A model generated the notes under the pieces. It ran no database searches. It worked only from the letters and a program-made list of their open reading frames with translations, and was not told where the DNA came from. A stretch of 64,000 nucleotides of DNA from Cyrtodaria siliqua (lineage: Eukaryota > Mollusca > Bivalvia > Adapedonta > Hiatellidae). The DNA is taken from positions 281,256-345,255 of the forward strand of contig JAWPHD010001219.1 of the NCBI GenBank assembly GCA_037043455.1. Direction: 5' to 3'. Shown piece after piece: positions 25,401 to 36,467 of the stretch. The translations under genes and the position numbers were made by a program. Within the stretch, counting starts at the first letter, position 1. Every line of letters starts with the position of its first letter.

Positions 25401-26367
25401 TATATGGTTTCTTTATGAATATCCCCACCCTCTGGTGTGTTGAATAGTAGTTGTATATGGTTTGTTTATGAATGTCCCCACCATCTGTTGTGTTGAATTG
25501 TAGTTGTTTATGGTTTGTGTATGAATATCCCCATCTTATAGTGGTTTGAATTGTAGTTGTATATGGTTTGTGTATGCATGTCCCCATCCTCTGGTGTGTT
25601 GAATTGTAGTTGTATATGGTTTGTTTATGAATGTCCCCTCCATCTGGTGTGTTGAATTGTAGTTTTATATGTATGGTTTGAGTATGAATGACCCCATCCT
25701 CTGGTGTGTTGAATTGTAGTTGTATGTGGTTTGTGTATGAATGTCCCTACCCTCTGGTTTGTTGAATTGTAGTTGTATATGGTTTGTGTATGAATGTCCC
25801 CACCTTCTGGTGTGTTGAATTGTAGTTGTACATGGTTTGTGTATGAATGTCCCCATCCTCTGGTGTGTTGAATTGTAGTTGTATATGGTTTGTTTATGAA
25901 TGTCCCCACCCTCTGGTGTGTTGAATTGTAGTTTTTATGGTTTGTGTGTGAATGTCCCCATCCTCTGGTGTGTTTATTGTAGTTGTATATGGTTTGTTTA
26001 CGAATGTCCCCATCCTCTTGTGTGTTGAAATGTAGTTGTATATGGTTTGTATATGAATGTTCCCATCCTTTGGTATGTTGAATTGTAGTTGTATATGGTT
26101 TGTCTATGAATGTCCCCACCCTCTAGTTGGTTGAATTGTAGTCGTATATGGTTTGTGTATGAATGTCCCCACCTTCTGGTGGGTTGAATTGTAGTTGTAC
26201 ATGGTTTCTGTATGAATGTCCCCACCCTCTGGTGTGTTGAATTGTAGTTGTATATGGTTTGTTTATGAATGTCCCCACCCTCTGGTGTGTTGAATTGTAG
26301 TTGTATATGGTTTGTTTATGAATGTCCCCACCCTCTGGTGTGTTGAATTGTAGTTTTTATGGTTTGT

Positions 26368-29300
26368 GTGTGAATGTCCCCATCCTCTGGTGTGTTTATT
26401 GTAGTTGTATATGGTTTGTTTATGAATGTCCCTACCCTCTGGTGTGTTGAATTGTAGTTTTATATGGTCTGTGTATGAATGTCCCCAACCTCTGGTGTGT
26501 TGAATCGTCGTTGTATATGGTTTGTTTATGAATATCCTCACCCTCTGGTGTGTTGAATAGTAGTTGTTTATGGTTTGTTTATGAATGTCCCAACCATCTG
26601 TTGTGTTGAATTGTGGTTGTTTATGGTTTGTGTATGAATGTCCCCATCCTATAGTGGTTTGAATTGTAATTGTATATGGTTTGTGTATGAATGTCCCCAT
26701 CCTCTGGTGTGTTGAATTGTAGTTTTTTATGTATGGTTTGTGTATGAATGACCCCATCCTCTGGTGTGTTGAATTGTAGTTGTATATGGTTTGTGTATGA
26801 ATGTCCCCACCCTCTGTTGTGTTGAATTGTAGTTGTATATTGTTTAGTATGAATGTCCCCAGACTCTGGTGTGTTGAATTGTAGTTGTATATGGTTTGCG
26901 TATGAATGTCCCCACCCTCTTGTGTGTTTAATTGTAGTTGTATATTGTTTGTGTATGAATCTCCCCAGACTCTGGTGTGTTGAATTGTAGTTGTATATGG
27001 CTTGTGTATGAATGTCCCCATCCTCTGGTGTGTTGAATTATAGTTTTTATGGTTTTTGTATGAAGGTCACCACCCTCTGGTGTGTTGAATTGTAATTGTA
27101 TATGGTTTGTGTATGAATGTCCCCTCCCTCTGGTGTGTTGAATTGTAGTTGTATATGGTTTGTGTATGAATGTCCCTATCCTCTGGTGTGTTCAATTGTA
27201 GTTGTATATGGTTTGTGTATAAATGCCCCCACCCTCTGGTGTGTTGAATTGTAGTTTTTTATGTACGATTTGTGTATGAATGACCCCATCCTCTGGTATG
27301 TTGAATTGTAGTTGTATATGGTTTGTTTATGAATGTCCCCACTCTCTGGTGTGTTGAATTGTAGTTGTATATGGTTTGTGTATGAATGGCCCCACACTCT
27401 GGTGTGTTAAATTTTAGTTGTATATGGTTTGTGTATGAATGTCCCCATCCTTTGCTGTAATGAATTGTAGTTGTATATGGTTTGTGTATTGATGTTCACA
27501 CCCTCAGGTGTGTTGAATTGTAGTTGTATATGGTTTGTGTATGAATGTCCCCACCCTCTGGTGTGTTGAAGTGTAGTTGTATATGGTTTGTTTATGAATG
27601 TCCCCACCCTCTGGTGTGTTGAACTGTAGTTTTTTATGGTTTGTGTATGAATGTCCCCATCCTATGTTGTGTTGAATTGTAGTTGTTTATGGTTTGTGTA
27701 TGAATGTCCCCATCCTCTGGAATGTTGAATTGTAGTTGTATATGGTTTGTGTATGAATGTCCCCATCCTCTGGTGTGTTGAATCGTAGTTGTATATGGTT
27801 TGTGTATGAATGTCCACACCTGTCGGTGTGTTCAATTGAAGTTGTATATGGTTTGTGTATGAATGTCCCCATCCTCTGGTGTGTTTATTGTAGTTGTATA
27901 TGGTTTGTTTATGAATGTCCCTACCCTCTGGTGTGTTGAATTGTAGTTTTATATGGTCTGTGTATGAATGTCCCCAACCTCTGGTGTGTTGAATCGTCGT
28001 TGTATATGGTTTGTTTATGAATATCCTCACCCTCTGGTGTGTTGAATAGTAGTTGTTTATGGTTTGTTTATGAATGTCCCAACCATCTGCTGTGTTGAAT
28101 TGTGGTTGTTTATGGTTTGTGTATGAATGTCCCCATCCTATAGTGGTTTGAATTGTAATTGTATATGGTTTGTGTATGAATGTCCCCATCCTCTGGTGTG
28201 TTGAATTGTAGTTTTTTATGTATGGTTTGTGTATGAATGACCCCATCCTCTGGTGTGTTGAATTGTAGTTGTATATGGTTTGTGTATGAATGTCCCCACC
28301 CTCTGTTGTGTTGAATTGTAGTTGTATATTGTTTAGTATGAATGTCCCCAGACTCTGGTGTGTTGAATTGTAGTTGTATATGGTTTGCGTATGAATGTCC
28401 CCACCCTCTTGTGTGTTTAATTGTAGTTGTATATTGTTTGTGTATGAATCTCCCCAGACTCTGGTGTGTTGAATTGTAGTTGTATATGGCTTGTGTATGA
28501 ATGTCCCCATCCTCTGGTGTGTTGAATTATAGTTTTTATGGTTTTTGTATGAAGGTCACCACCCTCTGGTGTGTTGAATTGTAATTGTATATGGTTTGTG
28601 TATGAATGTCCCCTCCCTCTGGTGTGTTGAATTGTAGTTGTATATGGTTTGTGTATGAATGTCCCTATCCTCTGGTGTGTTCAATTGTAGTTGTATATGG
28701 TTTGTGTATAAATGCCCCCACCCTCTGGTGTGTTGAATTGTAGTTTTTTATGTACGATTTGTGTATGAATGACCCCATCCTCTGGTATGTTGAATTGTAG
28801 TTGTATATGGTTTGTTTATGAATGTCCCCACTCTCTGGTGTGTTGAATTGTAGTTGTATATGGTTTGTGTATGAATGGCCCCACACTCTGGTGTGTTAAC
28901 TTTTAGTTGTATATGGTTTGTGTATGAATGTCCCCATTCTTTGCTGTAATGAATTGTAGTTGTATATGGTTTGTGTATTGATGTTCACACCCTCAGGTGT
29001 GTTGAATTGTAGTTGTATATGGTTTGTGTATGAATGTCCCCATCCTCTGGTGTGTTGAATTATAGTTTTTATGGTTTGTGTATGAATGTTCCTATCCTCT
29101 GGTGTGTTGAATTGTAGTTGTATATGGTTTGTGTATAAATGCCCCCATCCTCTGATGTGTTGAATTGTAGTTGTATATGGTTTGTGTATGAATGTCCCCA
29201 CCCTCTGGTGTGTTGAAGTTTAGTTGTATATGGTTTGTTTATGAATGTCCCCGCCCTCTGGTGTGTTGAACTGTAGTTTTTTATGGTTTGTGTATGAATG

Positions 29301-29503
29301 TCCCCATCCTATGTTGTGTTGAATTGTAGTTGTTTATGGTTTGTGTATGAATGTCCCCATCCTCTGGAATGTTGAATTGTAGTTGTATATGGTTTGTGTA
29401 TGAATGTCCCCATCCTCTGGTGTGTTGAATCGTAGTTGTATATGGTTTGTGTATGAATGTCCACACCTGTCGGTGTGTTCAATTGAAGTTGTATATGGAT
29501 TGT
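26368..29503 (+). repeat. tandem duplication of a 28-monomer satellite block
   Basis: The block at about 26368-27856 is repeated at about 27857-29503. Rare variants line up at an offset of 1489 bp (for example CTTTGCTGTAATGAATTG and GATGTTCACACCCTCAGG). After about 29010 the offset becomes 1647 bp because three extra monomers lie in the second copy. Only scattered single-base differences were seen, so the event is recent. Confidence 0.85.
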
Positions 29504-29574
29504 GTATGAATGTCCCCATCCTCTGGTGTGTTGAATTATAGTTGAATATGGTTTGTGTATGAATGTCCCCATCC

Positions 29575-30163
29575 TCTGGTTTGTTTAATTGTAGTTGAAT
29601 ATGGTTTGTGTATGAATGTCCCCACCCTCTGGTTTGTTTAATTGTAGTTGTATGTGGTTTGTGTATGAATGTCCCCACCCTCTGGTTTGTTTAATTTTAG
29701 TTGTATGTGGTTTGTGTATGAATATCCCCACCCTCTGGTTTGTTTAATTGTAGTAGTATGTGGTTTGTTTATGAATGTCCCCACCCTCTGGTTTGTTTAA
29801 TTGTAGTTGTATGTGGTTTGTGTATGAATGTCCCCACCCTCTGGTTTGTTTAATTGTAGTTGAATATGGTTTCTGTATGAATGTCCCCACCCTCTGGTTT
29901 GTTTAATTGTAGTTGTATGTGGTTTGTGTATGAATGTCCCCACCCTCTGGTTTGTTTAATTGTAGTTGTATGTGGTTTGTGTATGAATGTCCCCACCCTC
30001 TGGTTTGTTTAATTGTAGTTGTATGTGGTTTGTGTATGAATGTCCCCACCCTCTGGTTTGTTTAATTGTAGTTGTATGTGGTTTGTGTATGAATGTCCCC
30101 AACCTCTGGTTTGTTTAATTGTAGTTGTATGTGGTTTGTGTATGAATGTCCCAATCCTCTGGA
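29575..30163 (+). repeat. homogenised edge variant of the satellite
   Basis: The last ten or so monomers share CTCTGGTTTGTTTAATTGTA and GTATGTGGTTTG in place of the usual GTGTGTTGAATTG, and are almost identical to one another. They form a distinct subfamily at the array edge before unique DNA resumes. Confidence 0.85.
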
Positions 30164-30700
30164 TTATCAATTCAAAAGTAAGTATTTCATAATTAGCCAT
30201 TTTGAAATAGAACATATTCAAGTTATAATTTCATCTGAAGTGTAAATACCAAATGACAGGCCTGTTATGAGTGATATTAAATACTAAAATCATCTACATT
30301 CATTCGTTTGTCATTGTATTGGTGAAAAACTATATCTACACATGTTGATTTGTTAAATACAATGAACACATTGTACTAACGTCACAAGTAATTTGAATAT
30401 TTGTGAGGTGCGGGGTCCGTGTTGTTGTGCAACTTTTAGTGTGTCTTTGAAGACTAAAGAGCAGACCAGACCTATAGCCACCAGAGAATCCTGGTAAAGC
30501 TGAACACAATAGAGTGTGGACTGTTACAGACGGAGAAACACACATATATACATAAATACATGGTCTAATATGCATATAATAGCCTTTTATTAGTCGAATG
30601 GGCGAAACACTGATTCAAACGTTTTAAATGTCTATACATGTATATATATATATATACATATTTATTTTTTAAAATATGGAATGATTCGTTTGCCATTTAC
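30164..30700. other. gene-free stretch beside the satellite
   Basis: No gene was assigned. A short phrase around 30339-30375 (TGTTGATTTGTTAAATACAA) recurs at about 12884, suggesting a shared repeat or an old duplication on the two sides of the satellite. A TA microsatellite lies near 30640. Confidence 0.35.
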
Positions 30701-30835
30701 CTGTGTCGGCGCTATCAATGTAAGAACTTTCGTCCTCCTGGTCTGATTGCGAATCACTATCGGCCACACCAAAAGTCGACGTGCGTCTGCCACATCGCAA
30801 TTTAACCGCGAGCCGTCGCGTCCAGTGATCTTTGT
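30701..30835 (-). CDS. candidate host exon, product unknown
   Basis: On the minus strand about 45 codons are open and end at a good donor (CACAG|GTAAATGG). The peptide is rich in Ser, Asp and Glu at its end (SDSQSDQEDESSYIDS) after a basic stretch, which looks like a disordered regulatory segment. No partner exon could be assigned, and the upstream limit is arbitrary. This is a weak call based on codon-like composition and one splice site. Confidence 0.25.
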
Positions 30836-31024
30836 TCCTTCCCCTATCTTCGTCAGTCTGCGTCCCTGCTTTAGTACAGCAGTTGGTTACTTATGCATTT
30901 GATCTAGGCAATGTTAGCCTTGCCAATCCGTTTATTTGTGTTCTGTGCAATGGTGATTTTTTTTATTCCATCTTTTTGTGCTGCTTAACGCGCTTCCTTT
31001 TCCTGTTCCTGTTCCCTAGAACCT

Positions 31025-31051
31025 CCCCCCCCCCCCCCCCCCCCCCCCCCC
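31025..31051. repeat. poly-C run of about 27 bases
   Basis: An uninterrupted C homopolymer lies 20 bp outside the terminal motif of Polinton-like element A. Its length may be a sequencing or assembly approximation. Confidence 0.9.
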
Positions 31052-31196
31052 ATACCACCAAAACCCCTCATTTCTATACTACTTATAAATAATTGCTAAT
31101 ATAACTTGCTACTTTTTTAATCAACCCCAAATAACTGTAGATCAGGGAATCAGTATCTTTCAAACCCAACACCGTAGATGATTTCAGTCTCGGCTG

Positions 31197-31529
31197 TTAA
31201 ACAAAATCAGAAGGAACAGGGCAATCATCCTCGTCATCACTATACATATCACACTGTATCATGGAATATTTTATTTTTCTGCATTTGCGTATTTTGTGTT
31301 TCAAATTGAAAAGCTTTCTTTTGATATGATCAAGTTTTTCTAGATAATAATCCATTTTCGATAGTAATCGTTTTCGCTTGTTAATTTGACTTTTCCTAGT
31401 ATCTAGAAAATCAGCACGAATCACATCATATTCCACCCGGCCCTGTTTGCATGCCAACAATGCTTTCCTATATTTGCCTTTCAACTCCTCAAGATTTTCA
31501 CATATCTCTTCCACAAATGTTTGTTCCAT
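31197..31529 (-). CDS. coiled-coil protein next to the terminus (element A)
   Basis: This 110-residue open frame is intact. It is rich in Lys, Glu and Leu with heptad-like spacing over most of its length and ends in an acidic tail (SDDEDDCPVPSDF). The homologous gene in element B is broken, and its final codons are part of the terminal inverted repeat there. The start ATG follows a TATATTA-rich stretch like those before other genes of the family. Function is unknown. Its position at the integrase end suggests a small accessory or structural protein. Confidence 0.6.
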   Translation of the reverse strand: MEQTFVEEICENLEELKGKYRKALLACKQGRVEYDVIRADFLDTRKSQINKRKRLLSKMDYYLEKLDHIKRKLFNLKHKIRKCRKIKYSMIQCDMYSDDEDDCPVPSDFV

Positions 31530-31544
31530 ATATAAAGTAATATA

Positions 31545-32520
31545 TTATATTTTCGTATCTTTAACGTCTTGAATATCCTTAAACGGTACCCAACTATTAA
31601 ACGGTACCCAACTATTAAAATCCTCATTGTTACCCTTCCATTTAATCAATGCTTGTTTCTTTTTGTAATCACGTCGTATTACTTTTTCAATTCTGAATAT
31701 TTCTTGATCGGCTTTTAACATTTCCAATTCATAGAAGCTTCCATAAATGTTTTGGTTGTTCAAATCTTTTATATTGTACGTCACAGGATTTGTATATTGA
31801 ATTTCATTAATAACAAATATTTCTTCAGTCCAATTTGGAGTGTAACCTTTTTCAAACGTTCTTTTATATTTGCTAAATCTAACCTTGTCTCCTATTTTGA
31901 ACTTTGGCAAAGCTTTATTAATTTTCATCTTTCCATACAAGTTGAAATACACTATTTCTTTATTTTTCTCATCACTGGCCTCAATCGGTGTCATTTTAAT
32001 ACTCCGATGTTTTGTATTATTGCATTTATCAACCATCGCCTGTAGCAAGTCTAAATATGTATTTGTATTGTTTGCTGTAAAATATTTCCACATCCTCTCT
32101 TTCAATGTTCTATTACATCGTTCAGTTACTACAGCTTTTCCAAAATTAAACGTGTGATACATTTCGATATTATTATCAACAAGGAACTGCTTGAATATTT
32201 TATTGTAAAATTCTACTCCCTGATCAATCCAGAGCAATTTACAGTGCCTCCCTGTACTTATAATCTTTTGGAAAGCTTTAGTAATTTCTATACCAGTTTT
32301 ATTTTGGAACTGGAATAACCCAAGCGAATTTATTAAACACATCAATAACAGTAAGCAAGTATTTTACACCCTTATTATATTTTGAAAAAAATTGCATATC
32401 AACCAAATCAGCCTACCATATTTTATCAATTTCATTAACAATCACACGGCGTTGAGTGAACTTTCTTCGTATAGGTTTATGAATTTCATCGGCTAGCTTA
32501 TCAGTCCATCTCAACGCCTT
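31545..32520 (-). pseudogene. retroviral-type integrase with chromodomain (element A)
   Basis: The protein is a DDE integrase (rve fold) of the Polinton type, with a C-terminal SH3-like region and a chromodomain. Visible catalytic landmarks are the ADLVDM aspartate, the WIDQGVEFYN aspartate and the glutamate before RCNRTLKE. The chromodomain keeps ALIKWKGNNEDFNSWVPF, with an 18-bp tandem duplication repeating NSWVPF. The gene is dead: a TAG lies directly before the first catalytic Asp region (32413-32415) and a frame change lies near 32300-32306. In such elements the integrase joins element ends to host DNA and makes a 6-bp duplication. Confidence 0.9.
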
Positions 32521-32994
32521 TTCTTGTTTTTTGATGCTCCAAGTCCTAGTTTATATTTTGCACTAATTACGGGCTTGACTATCAAATTCTTTGCAGTTTT
32601 TTTCTCCAAGCGATTTGGATTTCCTCGTTTTAGAATCGGCCAGCATGTTTTTATCGCACGTTGATTTATTACTAGGACTTTCGTCATAACAATAATCATG
32701 CTCTTTGCAAATAGCATCTAATTCATTTGATGGTTCTCCACTGTCCAGCGGATTACCAGGACCGCAATATTTATAACCAGGAATTGTTAGCCTCTTTTTG
32801 AGCTTTTTGGGTAGCAAAGAAAGCAAAGCTTTATGGATATCAATGTTTCCACCTTGTGTACTTTTAACAAATTGAGTTTTAGTAATACCACAAGATGCGC
32901 AAGTTGCTTTTAACATTTTTCTACCATTTTTTGCTAAAATATACTGAGGATTAACATTTTCAGTAATTATCTTTTCTTTCACACAGTAACTCAT
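32511..32994 (-). pseudogene. phospholipase A2-domain protein, PX-like (element A)
   Basis: The N-terminal third is a small Cys-containing module (MSYC at the start, CASCG near residue 36). A PLA2 domain follows, with the calcium loop YCGPGNPLD and the catalytic pair HDYCYD. Similar PLA2 modules occur in parvovirus capsid proteins and in adintovirus PX proteins, where they are thought to open endosomal membranes. The frame breaks in an A-rich run near 32600, and the basic C-terminal tail continues in another frame to 32511. The ATG is preceded by the shared promoter-like module. Confidence 0.85.
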
Positions 32995-33012
32995 ATATAA
33001 TATATGATTAGA
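32995..33012 (-). promoter_or_regulatory. start-proximal module before the PLA2 gene (element A)
   Basis: Reading on the minus strand, TCTAATCATATATTATAT abuts the ATG. The stop codon of the protease frame lies immediately upstream. Confidence 0.6.
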
Positions 33013-33023
33013 CTAAACTTTGT

Positions 33024-34216
33024 TTAACCTAAACTTTGTTTTTCAAAATATGATCGTATTATGTTTTCATTTTCCACAGGTTTGTAAGGTTTTAATATTT
33101 TATAAAGAATATCGTACACACTGTTTCCTTCTTGCAACTTTTTGACAAAGTACAGACAGAAATATCCACACAAGACACTTTTTTATCTTGATATTGCATG
33201 GTGTTGTATTTTATTTTGGGTATGTAATTTAAAACTTCTTTTGGTGGATTTAGGCCAAACGGATCAAAATAATACTCATTGCAGTAACAAGAATAAATAT
33301 AAAAAGATCGGACAGGGAAAGTAGCATTCAAGGAGGACAGTCAACCACAAAACACAGAAACAAACATGCAAACAGACAAACAAGAAGGCAAAAGTAATAA
33401 GGGTTGACAAACACAAAAGGGTTGACAATAGGGCTACCGCCTTGGAACGGTCAGTGGCAAAGTAGGCCACTGGGGGGTTTAAACCGGTTCTAGGGTGCAC
33501 CAGACCTCACACTTACCCTACTGTCATCCCATTAAAACAGGACAGTGTAAATAAAGAAATCCCCGCCATGATCTAATCTCTAACCAACAAGGTAGTATCA
33601 ATAGGCAATATAAGTAAAACACAAATATGCTCGTGTAAATATAATCCAAAAAAAAACAATAGCCTAGAAACCCACAATGAAGGTACTCAATGACTTGGCA
33701 GAAGCCAGAGCAATAAGAGAATAAACCATTAAGGGCACGACAAGAAATATCATAGACAAACATCAAACGCCACCGTCCCAATGGGCTTTAGGAAGGCGTC
33801 ATCATTGGGTCCACAGCCTGTCCGGTCATCTTACAATTAAAGAGGAAAGCATAGTGGCGAACTGTAAAAGGGTCCACCACCAAGCATGCAGTATGTTGCA
33901 AAATGATAGGGTCATAACTTCTTTGGATAAACTTTTTAACAAGTTTAACAAAGATAGTATGAAAGTGATCATGACCAAGAATCTTACGAAGTTTATAAAT
34001 CACATCACCATAGAAGTCAGGTTGTGATAGTCCTTGTCGAGTCCAGTGTGTACCAGGTCCAGTATAATCATCAAGATTAATAATACCGCATTCTTGTTTA
34101 TTTTGTTTTGCCGGTAATTTGTTCTTGCTAAACACTCCCCTGAATTTCTGTATACCTAACCGCTTAACCCACTTTATTATGTCTAAGTTAGAGATAGGCT
34201 CGTTTTTTAAAATCAA
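33024..34216 (-). pseudogene. adenain-type cysteine protease, split by an insertion (element A)
   Basis: This is a Ulp1/adenain-like protease that would process virion proteins. The N-terminal half (34040-34216) ends at the catalytic GTHWT histidine. The C-terminal half (33024-33289) has YYFDPFG with the acidic residue and the cysteine region, with frame damage around it. A 750-bp LINE-like insert separates them. The intact order is seen in element B. No convincing ATG is visible, and the frame overlaps the end of the core-protein gene, so the original start is uncertain. Confidence 0.85.
33290..34039 (-). mobile_element. LINE-like insert inside the protease gene, copy 2
   Basis: Comparison with the undisturbed protease of element B fixes the limits to within about 2 bp. 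On the minus strand the insert starts with about 83 codons (GLSQPDFYGDVIYKLRKILG and following), a C-terminal fragment that I associate with reverse-transcriptase ORFs of invertebrate retroelements. A long 3' untranslated part shared with copies at 13.8 and 55.0 kb follows. A 5'-truncated retrotransposon fits best. Only a possible AG duplication flanks it. Confidence 0.65.
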
Positions 34217-34908
34217 CTTTGTTTTACGAATGGTATACTTCTATATGGTCTAATTTGTGAGTCTACTTGTAAACCTTTGCCTATTCTCAGTCCTTTCCCA
34301 TTTCTACCTACTTGCAAACCTTTTCCTGTCAAACCCCTTATAAGAGATCCAATTAAAGGAATTCCCAGTGATGCAAGCAATCGAAGAAATCCCCCGTCTT
34401 GTGTTGATTCCTTGTCAGTTTAATAGGGCAGCAACCTTTTGACTTTATTATATTGTATTTGTGATGGTGTTAGCACACTTGATTCAAGAAGTGCTTGTTT
34501 TTTATCGCTAGGGATAGTTACCATTCCATTTCCGAATAGTTTACCGATTCCAGTACTCGCCAGACCACTCAGTGCCCCTGTTGCTAGTGGTGCTAATACT
34601 TTCGGCGCGAGTCAAGCAACTGTTGGTAATATTGTTTTAGCCAACAAACCGGCTAATGCTCCCAAAAAGCCTCCATTCTTGGACTGGGATCTCATCTGCG
34701 ATTTTGATATATTCACATCCAATCCATATCCGTTGGATATAGCTTTGTTAATATTGTTAATCTGAGTAGCTGTCAACAACAAAGTAAAGTCTCCAGTTAG
34801 TTGATTATTGTTTAGCCTGAGCGTTAATTCCCTTTTGTTTTCATATGCTTTTGCCAGACTTCGTTTCTGGCCATCTGTCAAATCTATCGAAATCTTTACG
34901 TAAGTCAT
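34213..34908 (-). pseudogene. minor virion/core protein with hydrophobic Gly/Ala segment (element A)
   Basis: The N-terminus (about 70 residues) is a compact charged module starting MTYVKISIDLTDGQKR. A Gly/Ala/Leu-rich amphipathic or membrane-active segment follows (NGGFLGALAGLLAKTILPTV, then GALSGLASTGIGK in another frame), and then a basic tail with GKGLQV repeats. Frameshifts lie near 34612 and 34430. The arrangement recalls membrane-active minor capsid or core proteins of adenovirus-like viruses, but the function is inferred. The promoter-like module precedes the ATG. Confidence 0.6.
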
Positions 34909-34925
34909 ATATATTATAAGTTAGA
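34909..34925 (-). promoter_or_regulatory. start-proximal module before the core gene (element A)
   Basis: On the minus strand TCTAACTTATAATATAT abuts the ATG. The TAA stop of the major capsid gene is directly upstream, so module and spacer are the same 17 bp. Confidence 0.65.
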
Positions 34926-36016
34926 TTAAACTATTACCAATTCATTTCCGACAGTATCAATAACTACATCTTCTTCATAGAAAACCAGAGCATAAACTTT
35001 ATAATCAGCCGCAGGAGGTATATTTAGTTTGTATCTCAAATTTAATTGTTTTGGATCAATACTGACTTCATCACCCTTGTAAAATAAATCGAAATATATC
35101 ATTCTGAAAAGACTTCTAAAATTAAGCGTATTTAGTAATGTTCCAGTGTTTTTGTCATTTTGTTTGTAAGAATAATTAATAACATCTCTAAATATTCGTA
35201 TAATATTATCATAACTGTATTCAGTTTCTGGATAATAAACTCCGTTTCCAACTTCCAGTCTAGCTGCTTGTAAATAGCAATTAGTATTAGCAGCATTTAC
35301 CTTAAACGTATTCAAAAGATGAGGATTTTGTGTTTGAGAAGAACTCTTGTCTGATCTTTGCAAATACGTAAAACCATGTTTTGAACTTTTAACACCAGCC
35401 GTTATTCTAAATACGGATTCGGTTGCTCGAGAACTTCCGTTTTCTTCATCTCACGCAGGTAAGTCGACTTTGTTGATGTCATGTGAGTTAACATAACATA
35501 AGCTGGACCATCTGTGTTAAATATCATTTTGGGTATACACAAAACTAATTTATCAATAATTACTCTACCATCATCACCACTTGATTTGTAAATTAGCACA
35601 TCATCAGCCGCCAGTTGCAAGCTAATTTGAATTTGACTAGGAGGCAGCATGTTTGTTTCCAAACCTTGAAAGAAGGAATATTTGTTTAGTGGAATTATAG
35701 AGTTAACTGTTTTACCAGTTATGATTAAAGCATGACGAATCGTGAATCCCGAATTATAACCAACTTGATCATCTCGAGGTTCTGCAGTAGCTGTATTATC
35801 TAAATAAAAGTATTCGTTTGATCCGGTTGTTTTTGCATAATCACCAGACATTTCAAAAAATGCGTTATACCAATCAAAGTAAGAACTTCTATCATTTATT
35901 GTAAATTGGTAACCGCTTTTCATTTGTCTGATAGCATTTCCAGGTATTACTACAGGTGTATCCAACTGAACAGGCACATGCTCATATCTAGTATTATATT
36001 TATCACTTCGGAACAT
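34926..36016 (-). pseudogene. hexon-like major capsid protein (element A)
   Basis: About 350 codons in two frames (36016-35402, then 35390-34926) match the double-jelly-roll capsid proteins of Polintons/adintoviruses. The recognisable parts are an N-terminal VIPGNAIRQMKSGYQFTI segment, a central DDGRVIIDKLVLCIPKMIFN strand pair, LEVGNGVYYPETEY, and a C-terminal end in GNELVIV. A one-base frame change lies near 35395. The length is shorter than expected and a segment seems missing after residue 57, so an internal in-frame deletion is likely. It would form the icosahedral shell. Confidence 0.75.
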
Positions 36017-36037
36017 CTATGTATACTATTAATTATA

Positions 36038-36452
36038 TTAAATTAATCGTTTAATTCTTGCATGAATATTTTTGGTTCCTCTTCCCGATAGTAATCTATT
36101 AATTTTCATATTTGTATCTTTTTCAATAACAGTATCAACTGCAGCTTCTTTTCTGTTATCAGCCTTTGTAAGTTCTTTTAAAATTATCTCACCTTTTGGT
36201 TTAGGTTTAATAACTGAAACTAATTTATCAGCAGCCATTTTACCTACTTCGTCTCCAATTTTTTTAGAACCACTCTCTATGATTTGTTTCCCAGCAGTTT
36301 CTAATGCTTTCTTGCCTGCTGTTTTACACAGACTCACTAAATATTTTTGATCCAATTTTTGAAAAAATTTCAAATATGCCAGATCCAGTTAATCTGTCAA
36401 CTTCAGTATAGGTTCCCATACTAGTATCATTAACTTTTTTTAATCGCTTCAT
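36038..36452 (-). pseudogene. small basic virion protein, pVI-like (element A)
   Basis: The gene probably starts at 36452 (MKRLKKVNDTSMG) just after the promoter-like module. It continues through a GSGIFEIFSKIG segment, and after a frame change near 36350 into an amphipathic helix-rich part with KKALETAGKQIIESGSKKIG and a basic C-terminus. Position upstream of the major capsid gene and composition suggest an internal minor capsid or cement protein. The functional label is inferred. Confidence 0.5.
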
Positions 36453-36467
36453 ATAACATATGTCAGA
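36453..36467 (-). promoter_or_regulatory. start-proximal module before the pVI-like gene (element A)
   Basis: On the minus strand TCTGACATATGTTAT abuts the ATG. It is a slightly shorter form of the family motif. Confidence 0.5.

Larger units (their letters stand above)
20469..30163 (+). repeat. 53-bp satellite, main segment (about 180 monomers)
   Basis: This is the same monomer as at 14421-16524. Variants recur in blocks, such as GTTTATTGTAGTTG, GAACTGTAGTTTTTTATGG and a longer AGTTTTTTATGTATGG form, which shows local duplication of multi-monomer blocks. Minus-strand frames of up to 426 codons are consequences of the stop-free monomer. A 53-bp unit shifts frame each repeat, so such frames read as a 53-residue super-repeat. 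Confidence 0.97.

Noticed and set aside
14496..30221. Many long minus-strand open frames with HKPYTTTIQHTRGWG-type repeats
   Set aside because: They all lie in the 53-bp satellite and follow from a stop-free monomer. There are no conserved starts, no domain and no splice structure, so they are not annotated as genes.
31752..32157. Plus-strand frames within the integrase region of element A
   Set aside because: They are antisense shadows of the minus-strand integrase, which has clear catalytic motifs.
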